From Acidobacteriaceae bacterium (GTDB lineage: Bacteria; Acidobacteriota; Terriglobia; Bryobacterales; Bryobacteraceae), in NCBI GenBank assembly GCA_019240405.1, contig JAFAYL010000043.1, forward strand, positions 53,374-117,373: a stretch of DNA of 64,000 nucleotides. Direction: 5' to 3'. The position numbers and the translations under genes were made by a program. How positions within the stretch are numbered: the first letter of the stretch is position 1; every line of letters begins with the position of its first letter. Positions 40,494 through 49,085 of this stretch are shown here, piece after piece. The notes beneath the pieces were generated by a model, which worked only from the letters and a program-made list of their open reading frames with translations, did not search any database and was not told the DNA's origin.

Positions 40494-42210
40494 GATTTAC
40501 TCTATACATTTGTCTTTGGCTCGAGCTTTGTTTGTGGCGCTCGGTTGCATATTCACCGCGCTGCAGTCGCCGGCCGCCACTTACTATGTCAATTGCGCGG
40601 CCGGCAGCGACGCAGCGGACGGGCTCTCTGCATCGCGCGCCTGGAAGTCCGTAGCAGCGGTTTCGAGCCGTCATTTTCTGCCGAGCGATTCGATTCTGTT
40701 CCGGCGCGGCACGACGTGCGCGGGAATGCTGTGGCCGAAAGGATCAGGGACGGTGAGCGCTCCAGTTGCTCTCGACGCGTGGGGTATGGGGCCGCTTCCA
40801 AAAATTCAAGCGAGCTCGGGCGAAGAAGCGGCTTTCCGCTTGTCCGATCAGGAGTTCTGGGATGTAGCGCATCTTGAGTTTTCCGGCGGCAATCCGCGCG
40901 GCATTTTCATTGATGGCACACGCGGAGTTTTGCGCCACATTCACATCCGCGATGTGGTCGTTCACGATGTCACGGGCGAGCCGAAAAAGAAGGAAAGCGG
41001 ACTTGTGGTCATCTCGCCGGGCGCTCGCGGCCAAAGATTCGATGACGTGATCGTTGATGGCGTGACCGCCTATGGAACGTCGCAATGGGCAGGAATTCTG
41101 GTTGGCGGCGCGAATTTCGGCACCGTTGCTGAGAATGAACGCAGCACCAACGTGACGATCCGCAACTCAATCGTTCACGATGTCGCGGGAGACGGGATCG
41201 TTCTCTTTGAGGTGAATCACGGAACCATCGAAAATAGCATCGCGTGGCGCACCGGCATGCAAGAAACGCAAACCATCGGAACGCCGGATGCAATCTGGAC
41301 TTGGATGTGCCGCGATTGCGCCGTGCGGCGGAGCGAAGCGTTTTTGACAGATAGTCCGGGTGTCGATGGAGGGGCGTTCGACATCGATTGGGGAAACGAC
41401 AATAACATTATCGAAGAGTCGTACGGCCATGATACGCAGGGCTATTGCGCCTCAATTTTTGGGTCCGAAGGAGTAACGACGAATAGCGCGGTCCAGAATA
41501 ATGTCTGTTCGGATAACGGCCGCAGCCCGCGCCTTGCGAAGCGTCAAGGCGCAATATTTCTGTCCACGTGGAACGGAGGGAAGCTCAAAGGAGTGCGGAT
41601 CTCGGGCAACACTATATTTTGGAATCCTCCGGTTGGGACTGCGGCTCTTGTGAACAACGCAAATTTCGAAGGCTCTGGACGGTTCGAAAGGAATATTGTT
41701 GAGTCCTGGTGTCCATCGTTGATTCGCAGCAATCCCTCGCTTATTATCGAGGGCAACGTATTCGGGCACGCTGCGCCTCCGGGAAACGGGATTGCATCGC
41801 GAGATCCGGGCAAATTCCCGAAAAGCAGCAAATGGACGCTGTGGGCTTTTGTTTCGGCCGCGTCCGAGGATCACGATTCGCGCGGCCAGATCGCGGTTCT
41901 CGAAAGCGCATTCAGCCAATTTCGCTCCGTAGATCTGGACGCGGTAGTTGTTCCGTCGGATGTGCCGGGCCGCGAGCAGCAACAAAATCTGCAATATGAC
42001 TGGCATCTCGAATCGATCCGGATAATAGCGAAGGAGGCCGAAGAGGAACGCGCGCTTAAAGTGCGCCGGCGGCCCACACTCGTGCTCATGAACCCGCGAA
42101 ATCACATCATTTGGCGGCACGACGGCTTAACAACTCCGAGCGAGCTGGGACTCGCTGTGCGCTCCTTTCTCGGCAATCCGGATTACTCGCGAATGGATTC
42201 TCAGCAATGA
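40492..42210 (+). CDS. Right-handed beta-helix protein with C-terminal thioredoxin-like domain
   Basis: 572 residues from the ATG at 40492; a signal peptide (RALFVALGCIFTALQSPAA) supports this start over the in-frame ATG at 40450. After a typical start (YYVNCAAGSDAADGLS), residues about 40-450 follow the pattern of pectate-lyase-like right-handed beta-helices (VTIRNSIVHDVAGDGIVLFE, TIENSIAWRTG). The last about 120 residues look like a TlpA/thioredoxin-like fold without CxxC: WHLESIRIIAKEAEE, then RPTLVLMNPRNHIIWRHDG and LGLAVRSFLG. The fusion is unusual. It is likely a secreted polysaccharide-binding or cleaving protein. The stop overlaps the GH36-like gene start by 4 bp (ATGA), so the two are translationally coupled. 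Confidence 0.83.
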   Translation: MIYSIHLSLARALFVALGCIFTALQSPAATYYVNCAAGSDAADGLSASRAWKSVAAVSSRHFLPSDSILFRRGTTCAGMLWPKGSGTVSAPVALDAWGMGPLPKIQASSGEEAAFRLSDQEFWDVAHLEFSGGNPRGIFIDGTRGVLRHIHIRDVVVHDVTGEPKKKESGLVVISPGARGQRFDDVIVDGVTAYGTSQWAGILVGGANFGTVAENERSTNVTIRNSIVHDVAGDGIVLFEVNHGTIENSIAWRTGMQETQTIGTPDAIWTWMCRDCAVRRSEAFLTDSPGVDGGAFDIDWGNDNNIIEESYGHDTQGYCASIFGSEGVTTNSAVQNNVCSDNGRSPRLAKRQGAIFLSTWNGGKLKGVRISGNTIFWNPPVGTAALVNNANFEGSGRFERNIVESWCPSLIRSNPSLIIEGNVFGHAAPPGNGIASRDPGKFPKSSKWTLWAFVSAASEDHDSRGQIAVLESAFSQFRSVDLDAVVVPSDVPGREQQQNLQYDWHLESIRIIAKEAEEERALKVRRRPTLVLMNPRNHIIWRHDGLTTPSELGLAVRSFLGNPDYSRMDSQQ

Positions 42211-43973
42211 AACCTGCGCCCCTGATTGCCGCCGTCGCGGTTCTGGTTTCGGTTTTCGTCTTCGCCCAACAGAAAGAGCCCGATGCCGGATTGTTAATGC
42301 TGCGCGATCCGATTTTGGTTTACAACAACTGGTCAGCTTACGACGAACTCTCGGACAATGTGCAGCAGACCGAACAACTCGCCATGAGAGAGCTCGATGA
42401 GCTTCTGCGTCTCCGCCGCGCAGGCGTGCGGTTCGACTACTACGTCATGGATGCATTCTGGTATGCGAAGGGTGGCGGATATCGAGGTTGGCGCAAATCG
42501 ACCTGGCCAAACGGACCGGGTCACTGGCTCGCGCGGTGCCGCGAAAACGGCATCAAGCCGGGTTTGTGGTTCGGCACGAATCTACTTGTGCAACTCGACC
42601 CCGCGCCGGAGTGGGAGAACTCTCTAAATAAAAAGCGCACAGCGATGTGCCTGTACAGGGGCGGATTTCTGCCGCACTTCATGCAAACACTCCAGCTTTG
42701 GTATTACCGCGGCATCCGCATGTTCAAGTTTGATTTCGTGGATTTCACAGCGGCGCCGCCGGATGTGGAAGCTTCCACGCCGCCCGAAGAGATTCGCCGG
42801 AATAACGAGAATGCCTTCCGCGACGCATTACGCAGCTTCAGGGAGAAGAATCCGGGCGTGATTCTCGTGGGGTTTAACGGGTTCGGCGGCGATATGGAAT
42901 CGACCGCCGGTCCGTTCCCATTCAAAAGTCCGATCGATCTCCGCTGGCTTACGGTGTTCGATTCGATTTACTCTGGCGACCCGCGGCCCTCGGACGTGCC
43001 GATGATGAATTTCTGGCGCTCGCAGGACCTCTATAGCGATCACATGGTCCGGCGGTTTGAGGACAGCGGGGTGCCGCTCGAGCGCATTGACGGAACCAGC
43101 GTGATGTATGGAACCACCGGAACGGTTTATTATCGCCGCACAAATGCATGGAAGAGCGGTTTGCTGATGATGCTCGCGCGCGGCGGATGGGTGAACACGA
43201 TCCACGGGAACCTGGAATTGATCGACGACAAAAAGGCGGCGTGGATGGCGAAAGCTGTCTCGCTCTATCTCCGTAGGCAAGCATTGGGACGCACCAAAAC
43301 ATTCGGCGGAATTCCGGGGCAGGTAGAGCCGTACGGCTTCGCGTCGCTCGATTCGGATGGAGCGCTCTACACAGTGGTGAATCCGTCAGAAGCCGTTTCG
43401 ACGATGCCACTGCCGCAATTATCGGAGGAGCAGCGAGACACGCGACCGGTAAAAATTCTTTTTCGCGATGCAGGATTCATGCCGCGCCTTTCCGGCGACT
43501 CGATTACGCTCGGGCCGGAGCAGATGGCGGTTATAGGCAAGGGCAAGTATGCCGGTGCGCAGTTCGACTTGGGGATTGAGGACGAGGTCGTGATTCCGCA
43601 ATCAATTGAGCCGCTCCCGGCGGCTTTCGAACCGAACGGAAGGAATGCAGTTAAGGCGTCGCTTAAAGCGCCCCCAGCCGGTCGGTTGCGGATCGTGATG
43701 CAGCAGCGCACGCCAGACGGGTACATCCAGCGGACTTGGGCGGGCGGTCCCCCGAAAGGCAAGAATATGGCGGACATCTTCAAGATTGAGGTCTCGCAAG
43801 AGGAGCGTCCGGTTCCCGTGCGCATCAACTACGGCAAAGTGATCTGGAGCGGCTTGTCGTGGGCGGTAGGCGAGGTTGATGGGTTCACTCCCGGCGAGTC
43901 GCTTCAGATTCGGTGCACATCGGCGGAAAAGGATGAGGTGAAGCTGGATGTGAAGGTGTATCGGGTTCAGTAG
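42207..43973 (+). CDS. GH36-like (clan GH-D) alpha-galactosidase-type protein
   Basis: 588 residues from the ATG at 42207, which overlaps the preceding stop; the signal peptide (LIAAVAVLVSVFVFA) supports it. The catalytic barrel resembles clan GH-D: VYNNWSAYDELSD at the start, YYVMDAFWY, GIKPGLWFGTNLL and the nucleophile region MFKFDFVDF (D176 by analogy with KxDxN of GH36). The conventional acid/base segment is less obvious. An alpha-galactosidase-like activity would suit the neighbouring beta-galactosidase, but the actual sugar is uncertain. A sigma70-like promoter for the TonB receptor begins 9 nt after its stop. Confidence 0.8.
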   Translation: MKPAPLIAAVAVLVSVFVFAQQKEPDAGLLMLRDPILVYNNWSAYDELSDNVQQTEQLAMRELDELLRLRRAGVRFDYYVMDAFWYAKGGGYRGWRKSTWPNGPGHWLARCRENGIKPGLWFGTNLLVQLDPAPEWENSLNKKRTAMCLYRGGFLPHFMQTLQLWYYRGIRMFKFDFVDFTAAPPDVEASTPPEEIRRNNENAFRDALRSFREKNPGVILVGFNGFGGDMESTAGPFPFKSPIDLRWLTVFDSIYSGDPRPSDVPMMNFWRSQDLYSDHMVRRFEDSGVPLERIDGTSVMYGTTGTVYYRRTNAWKSGLLMMLARGGWVNTIHGNLELIDDKKAAWMAKAVSLYLRRQALGRTKTFGGIPGQVEPYGFASLDSDGALYTVVNPSEAVSTMPLPQLSEEQRDTRPVKILFRDAGFMPRLSGDSITLGPEQMAVIGKGKYAGAQFDLGIEDEVVIPQSIEPLPAAFEPNGRNAVKASLKAPPAGRLRIVMQQRTPDGYIQRTWAGGPPKGKNMADIFKIEVSQEERPVPVRINYGKVIWSGLSWAVGEVDGFTPGESLQIRCTSAEKDEVKLDVKVYRVQ

Positions 43974-43981
43974 CTTTTCGC

Positions 43982-44010
43982 TTGACAAGTTCCCCGCTTT
44001 GGCGCAAAAT
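43982..44010 (+). promoter_or_regulatory. Sigma70-like promoter of the second TonB receptor gene
   Basis: A perfect TTGACA (43982-43987) and CAAAAT (44005-44010) with 17-nt spacing. The start codon is about 60 nt downstream and has its own Shine-Dalgarno sequence. Confidence 0.6.
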
Positions 44011-44069
44011 CTTGTCGCGGCCAGCGTTTAGCAACCGCTTACACGGCTGTCCGGATGAGGAGAGGTGGG

Positions 44070-47000
44070 ATGCGACCAAACACCCTGTTGTGTATTTGCC
44101 GGGGTTTCCTGGCGTTTTTGTTCTTCGTAACTGCAGTCTACGCGCAAGGACAAGCGAACCGTGCGACAATCACCGGGACCGTAACCGACGCAAGCGGGGC
44201 CGTGGTTGCGGACGTCGAAGTGACCGCTACGAATCTCGGGACGCAGGAAATTAATCGCGGCGTGACTACTGGTGCTGGTGTCTATACGATCCCCAATTTG
44301 TTTCCCGGGACCTACTCACTCAACTTCAGCAAAGCCGGATTCCAGCCGATTGCCATCCCGAGTATTACGCTCGAATCGACACAGGTGGCTAAATTCGACG
44401 AAACGCTCGCGGTGGGCTCGAACAAACAGACCGTCACAGTGACTGCGGAAGCCCCCATCCTGGACAGCGAGACCGCAACCATCGGAACCCATCTGTCCGG
44501 CCAGGTGATCACCGATCTCCCGCTGAATATCAACGGCGGCCGCGATGCCGAGGCATTTGCTTACGCGCTGACGCCGGGATACTCGCTTACCAGCAACACG
44601 TATAACGCTGTGATCAACGGCACTCAGGCTAATACGAAAGATTTCACAGTTGACGGCACTTCCGGAACCGCCACCATCCAGGGAGACGAGATCGAAATCG
44701 GTCCCACCATGGAGGCGCTACAGGAAGTTGAAGCACAGACCAGCGGGCTTCAGGCGCAAAACGGCATTACCAACGGCGGCGTGGTGATGTTCAACCTGAA
44801 ATCAGGGACGAACCAGCTTCATGGAACCGCCTTTGACTATGGGCACAACGAATTTCTCGATGCGCGGTCGTGGGGCAACCCTATAAAGCCGAAGGCGCGC
44901 TTTTGGGATTGGGGCTTTAGCGCGGGCGGCCCAATCAAGAAAAACAAAATTTTTGTGTTCGGAGCTTTCGAACGGTACCAGCAGCATGATTACACGCTCG
45001 GCGGCCTGGGGGCCAACACCGGCGCGGCCACCGTCCCCACCTCGGCGTTTCTCATGGGCGACTTCAGTGCGCTGTTGAATACCAGCACTGTACTTGGCAC
45101 GGATACTCATGGCAATCCGATTTACGCCGGGGCGATCTTCAATCCAAACGATCCTGGCGCAGTATTCCCGGGCAACAAGATACCGCCAGGCCTGATCAGC
45201 CCGGTTTCGCAGAAGATCATCGGGATTTACCAAAAGAACTACGCGCCGGAATCCACCGCACTCTCCGGGAACGAGCGGATCCCGGCCAACGGAACTCCGG
45301 AGCAAACTCCCAATCAATTCGTAATCAAAGGTGACTACAATCTCACCGACCGCAACCACCTGTCCGGCTCCTGGGTGTACGATCATCGGCCACGCCTGAA
45401 TCAGGACTGCGGGGGTGTCTGGGAGAACGGCAGCACGACTGGCGGACCACTTGCCTGCGGGCGTTTTCAGTTGACCGTTTCAAATGAATTCCGCGCTAGC
45501 GATTCGTTTACTATCACTCCCAACGTGCTAAACGTCTTTAACGCAACCTACAACCGGTACTGGAATGGTTCCGTTCCCTCCTCGACAGGAACAGATTGGC
45601 TGGGCCAGCTCGGTCTCGGGAGTACCGGCGTAGACAATTTCCCGTCGATTAATTTCGGGTCCCCCGTCAATGGCGTCGGAGAGACTTCGATCGGCAATAC
45701 ATGGCAGGGTCACTACATTGGGAGTACCTTTATCTATAACGACAGTGTCTCCTGGACGAGAGGCCAGCACACGTTCACGTTTGGGGGCGAGTTCCGCGCG
45801 ATGCAGATCAGCAGTAATGCGGGATCCGGAGCGCTGAGCCTGTCATTCTCGAACAACACCACGGGAGCTCCCAACGCCAACTATGCAAATCAAGTTGGAT
45901 TCGGGTTTGCCAGCTTTCTGCTAGGTGACGTGGCAACGGCCAGCGAGAGCACGCCATTGAATCTCTACGGACGCCGGAAGGCGATGGACGTCTACGCCCA
46001 AGACAACTGGAAAATAACTCCCAAGCTGACGTTAAATATCGGCCTCAGGTGGGATGCGACGTTCCGATTTCACGAGAAGTATGGGCATTGGGCCAATTTC
46101 GATCTGAACACGATTGATCCTAATCTGGGCATTCCGGGCGCGGTTGTATATGCGAAAGGAGGAAGCGACAGCTTCGAAAAGAACGAGGATTGGCATAACT
46201 TCGGTCCGCAGATCGGAATCGCGTACAATCCGTGGAAGCGGCTAGTGCTCCGCGGATCCTTCGGGATCTTATACGTCCCGATTGGGATTCAGTATTACGA
46301 AGGCGTCCCTTATGGGTTTGCGCCTGGCTTCCGTGGCACTAACGTAGCACCCGGACCATTCAATTGGAACAACGGTTATCCAGGTGTTTTCATGCCGGGC
46401 ACTCTGTCCACAACCCTGCCGATTAACGTTATAGCCGTAAACATTGATCCCAATGCTCTACTTGCCGGGTACACCAATAACTGGAACCTAGGCGCGCAAT
46501 ACGAGCTGACCGATACCATGCGGGTGGAAGTCGACTATATTGCAAACCGCGGCCATCATTTGCAAGACCAGGGTCTCAACAATAATCAACCCAGCGCGCA
46601 ACGCTTCTTCGGTGTAGTTAACGCCAACGCCAATAATGGATTTGGGTTTAATTACGTTTGCAATCCGGCGCAGGCGGCCGCGAATCACGTACCCTATCCA
46701 TACGGTGGCTTCTGTGCACCTGCACTAGCCGCGATCGCGCCTTTCCCCCAACTTGCTGAAGCGGCGTCCACTTACTGGTTTTATCCAACTCTCTTTTACG
46801 TCGGTCTGCCGCGCGGCCAATCTTACTATGATTCAATGGCCGTTCAATTGATCAAGCGTTTGTCGAGCGGGCTGACCTTGAATTTCAGTTACACGCTTTC
46901 CCGGCAGGAGGGCGACACCTTCTACAATTTTGGCGATAGTTACAATACGCCCGGTATCCAGGACTTCGCCAATTTAGCCGAAGCGGCCCACACTTTGTCG

Positions 47001-47606
47001 CCCTACGACCAGAAGCATACGGTCAAGAGCGCGGTCACCTATGAATTGCCCTTCGGGAAAGGGCGGGCATTCCTTTCAAGCCGGGGAAAATTTTTGAACA
47101 GCCTCGTGAGCGGTTGGCGAGTATCCGGCCTGATGCGCTATGCGACAGGAAAGCCGCTAACGTTTTACTCGAGTAATTACTATTACTATCCGCTGTGGGC
47201 CGCGACTTACGTCAATTACAATTTGTCGGGCTACAACGGCAGCCAATTCCATCCGTCTCAATTCAATCCGATCACCGATACGAGTAACCCTCCCGTCGGC
47301 GATCTGTACTTCCCCAAATCAGTAGCTGTTAATCCGCCTTATGGCAAGCTAGGGACCGGGCCGAGTCGCATCGATGCATTGCGCACGTTTGGAGTGGCAA
47401 GCGAGGACGCGAGTCTCATGAAAAACACTTATTTCGGCCCTGAGGGCAGGTTCAGGCTGCAATTGCGTGTCGAGTTCTACAACATCTTCAACCGGCACAC
47501 TTTCGCCGACCCGGATACAAATCTCAAAGATGCAACCTTCGGGTACGTGACGGGCGTCAACTCGCTACCGAGGCAGGGGCAATTCGGGATCCGCTTCGAG
47601 TGGTAG
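44070..47606 (+). CDS. TonB-dependent receptor, Oar-like, of the glycan locus
   Basis: 1178 residues from the ATG at 44070, with GAGGAG about 10 nt upstream; a second ATG at 44055 precedes that Shine-Dalgarno sequence. A signal peptide ends at about TAVYAQ. A CarboxypepD_reg-like domain follows (TITGTVTDASGAVVADVEV), then a plug (TDLPLNINGGRDAEAFAY) and a large beta-barrel ending NSLPRQGQFGIRFEW, whose aromatic final residue is typical of outer-membrane proteins. It is probably the outer-membrane importer of the oligosaccharides released by the neighbouring glycosidases; this is inferred from position. It is somewhat different from the receptor at 20687. Confidence 0.92.
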   Translation: MRPNTLLCICRGFLAFLFFVTAVYAQGQANRATITGTVTDASGAVVADVEVTATNLGTQEINRGVTTGAGVYTIPNLFPGTYSLNFSKAGFQPIAIPSITLESTQVAKFDETLAVGSNKQTVTVTAEAPILDSETATIGTHLSGQVITDLPLNINGGRDAEAFAYALTPGYSLTSNTYNAVINGTQANTKDFTVDGTSGTATIQGDEIEIGPTMEALQEVEAQTSGLQAQNGITNGGVVMFNLKSGTNQLHGTAFDYGHNEFLDARSWGNPIKPKARFWDWGFSAGGPIKKNKIFVFGAFERYQQHDYTLGGLGANTGAATVPTSAFLMGDFSALLNTSTVLGTDTHGNPIYAGAIFNPNDPGAVFPGNKIPPGLISPVSQKIIGIYQKNYAPESTALSGNERIPANGTPEQTPNQFVIKGDYNLTDRNHLSGSWVYDHRPRLNQDCGGVWENGSTTGGPLACGRFQLTVSNEFRASDSFTITPNVLNVFNATYNRYWNGSVPSSTGTDWLGQLGLGSTGVDNFPSINFGSPVNGVGETSIGNTWQGHYIGSTFIYNDSVSWTRGQHTFTFGGEFRAMQISSNAGSGALSLSFSNNTTGAPNANYANQVGFGFASFLLGDVATASESTPLNLYGRRKAMDVYAQDNWKITPKLTLNIGLRWDATFRFHEKYGHWANFDLNTIDPNLGIPGAVVYAKGGSDSFEKNEDWHNFGPQIGIAYNPWKRLVLRGSFGILYVPIGIQYYEGVPYGFAPGFRGTNVAPGPFNWNNGYPGVFMPGTLSTTLPINVIAVNIDPNALLAGYTNNWNLGAQYELTDTMRVEVDYIANRGHHLQDQGLNNNQPSAQRFFGVVNANANNGFGFNYVCNPAQAAANHVPYPYGGFCAPALAAIAPFPQLAEAASTYWFYPTLFYVGLPRGQSYYDSMAVQLIKRLSSGLTLNFSYTLSRQEGDTFYNFGDSYNTPGIQDFANLAEAAHTLSPYDQKHTVKSAVTYELPFGKGRAFLSSRGKFLNSLVSGWRVSGLMRYATGKPLTFYSSNYYYYPLWAATYVNYNLSGYNGSQFHPSQFNPITDTSNPPVGDLYFPKSVAVNPPYGKLGTGPSRIDALRTFGVASEDASLMKNTYFGPEGRFRLQLRVEFYNIFNRHTFADPDTNLKDATFGYVTGVNSLPRQGQFGIRFEW

Positions 47607-47609
47607 CGG

Positions 47610-48149
47610 TTAGAACGTGTATTCAGGCGGTTTGATGCCTTTCACGCGCAAGTAGACCTCACATTGTGCGCGATGATGCGCGACATGCACGAACATGTTC
47701 ATGATCATTGCTCGCCCGTCGGGATCGGGGCGGCCCTTCCAGTTCGTGTGAAAGGTGCGCCGAAGCTCCTCCGGCGTGATCTGCGGGAGTGCAGTCAGCA
47801 CATAATCGAATGATTGTTCAAGCATCTTGACAGCGGATTGCTTATCGGTGGGCAGGTTCTCGCGCAGCGCAAAGGGTGGCTCCAGTTTCGTGATCTGATG
47901 AAAGCGATAGACACTCGATCCTGCGATATGAACAATCTGCTCTCCAAATGTCATCTCGTCCGGACTGGGCTTGAAATTGTAGAATTCCGCAGGCATCGCG
48001 TTAGCGACATCCAGCGTGAATTGCTTCGAGATTTTCCAGTCCTGAATGAATTCAGACATGTCCAGGACCGTCTTTACCTTTGGCTCTTGGGCCCGCAGAC
48101 AAACTGCGGCAGCGCAAATCAAAAAAGCACCACGCATTAAACGCAACAT
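47610..48149 (-). CDS. DinB-family protein, exported
   Basis: 179 residues from the ATG at 48149; an N-terminal hydrophobic stretch (GAFLICAAAVCLRAQ) looks like a signal peptide. The DinB four-helix bundle has the His-triad candidates HIAGS (about residue 75) and HVAHHRAQ (about residue 155). Proteins of this superfamily bind a divalent metal and include thiol-dependent transferases. TACGAT lies 6 nt before the ATG with no Shine-Dalgarno sequence, supporting this start as leaderless. Its stop is 3 nt from the TonB receptor stop, with convergent orientation and no terminator visible. Confidence 0.86.
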   Translation of the reverse strand: MLRLMRGAFLICAAAVCLRAQEPKVKTVLDMSEFIQDWKISKQFTLDVANAMPAEFYNFKPSPDEMTFGEQIVHIAGSSVYRFHQITKLEPPFALRENLPTDKQSAVKMLEQSFDYVLTALPQITPEELRRTFHTNWKGRPDPDGRAMIMNMFVHVAHHRAQCEVYLRVKGIKPPEYTF

Positions 48150-48161
48150 AGTTGAATCGTA
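48150..48161 (-). promoter_or_regulatory. Leaderless-type promoter of the DinB-like gene
   Basis: TACGAT (48156-48161, minus strand) is 6 nt before the ATG at 48149. Confidence 0.4.
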
Positions 48162-48263
48162 GCTCAGGAACCAGACCGCTCGGCGGCAACAATACACGCC
48201 ATGTAGAAGCCAAGAAAGTCTCGCCGGTTCAGAGGGTTCATCCTATTTGTATATTGCTATCCA

Positions 48264-49085
48264 ATGACTCAACAACAAAAAGCGGACCGGTTTCGCGAAC
48301 TGCATGCCGGACCGATTATTCTACTCTTGCCGAACGCATGGGATGTCGCGACGGCACGGATCTTTGAATTAGCCGGTTTTCCCGCCATCGCAACAACGAG
48401 CGCGGGAATCGCCGCCTCACTCGGCTACCCCGATGGCGAGCGAATCTCGCGCAACGAGATGCTGGACGTGGTGGCTCGTATCGCGAGTGCCGTATCGATT
48501 CCGGTTACGGCCGATGTCGAAGCCGGTTATGGTGATCCTGTGGCAACCGCGAAGGCCGTCGCGGCTGCCGGTGCGGTTGGCATGAATCTCGAAGACGCTA
48601 TACCGAAAACCGGCCGCAGGCTCATGGATCTATCTGCCCAGACCGCCATCTTGCGAGAGATCGGAGGTCTCAATCTACCGGTGGTCGTCAATGCGCGAAC
48701 AGACATTTTTTTGGCTAACTTAGGCGAGCCTGAAACCCGGTTGGCGCGAACAATCGAGCGGCTGAACGCATACCATGATGCAGGAGCCGGTTGCCTGTTT
48801 GCACCTGGCGTGCGCGAGCGAGCGGCAATTTCCGCTCTTGTTCAAAGTCTTCGCGGGCCGCTGAATATTCTCGCCACCCCTGGGACGCGCCCCGTCAGCG
48901 AACTCCAAGCACTCGGAGTAGCGCGAGTCAGCGTGGGATCGGGTATTACGCGCGCGGCGCTCGGTCTGGTTCGCAGGATCGCAAACGAGCTTCGCGAGCA
49001 TGGATCATACGACGCGATGCTCGCAGGTCAACTGCCCTACGCAGAAGTGAACCAAATGTTCACTGCACGCACGATTTCGCGTTGA
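48264..49085 (+). CDS. PEP mutase/isocitrate lyase superfamily enzyme
   Basis: 273 residues. The family handles 2-oxo and 2-hydroxy acids by C-C or C-P bond chemistry on a Mg-bound TIM barrel. Signature blocks are LLLPNAWDVATARIFELAGF, the metal site VTADVEAGYGDP, GMNLEDAIP, VVVNARTDIF and a final SVGSGITRAA. The isocitrate-lyase motif KKCGH is absent, so it is nearer to PEP mutase, oxaloacetate decarboxylase or dimethylmalate/carboxyvinyl-carboxyphosphonate mutase-like proteins. No phosphonate genes are nearby to specify its substrate. The 3' end overlaps the convergent gene at 49060 by 26 bp. Confidence 0.92.
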   Translation: MTQQQKADRFRELHAGPIILLLPNAWDVATARIFELAGFPAIATTSAGIAASLGYPDGERISRNEMLDVVARIASAVSIPVTADVEAGYGDPVATAKAVAAAGAVGMNLEDAIPKTGRRLMDLSAQTAILREIGGLNLPVVVNARTDIFLANLGEPETRLARTIERLNAYHDAGAGCLFAPGVRERAAISALVQSLRGPLNILATPGTRPVSELQALGVARVSVGSGITRAALGLVRRIANELREHGSYDAMLAGQLPYAEVNQMFTARTISR

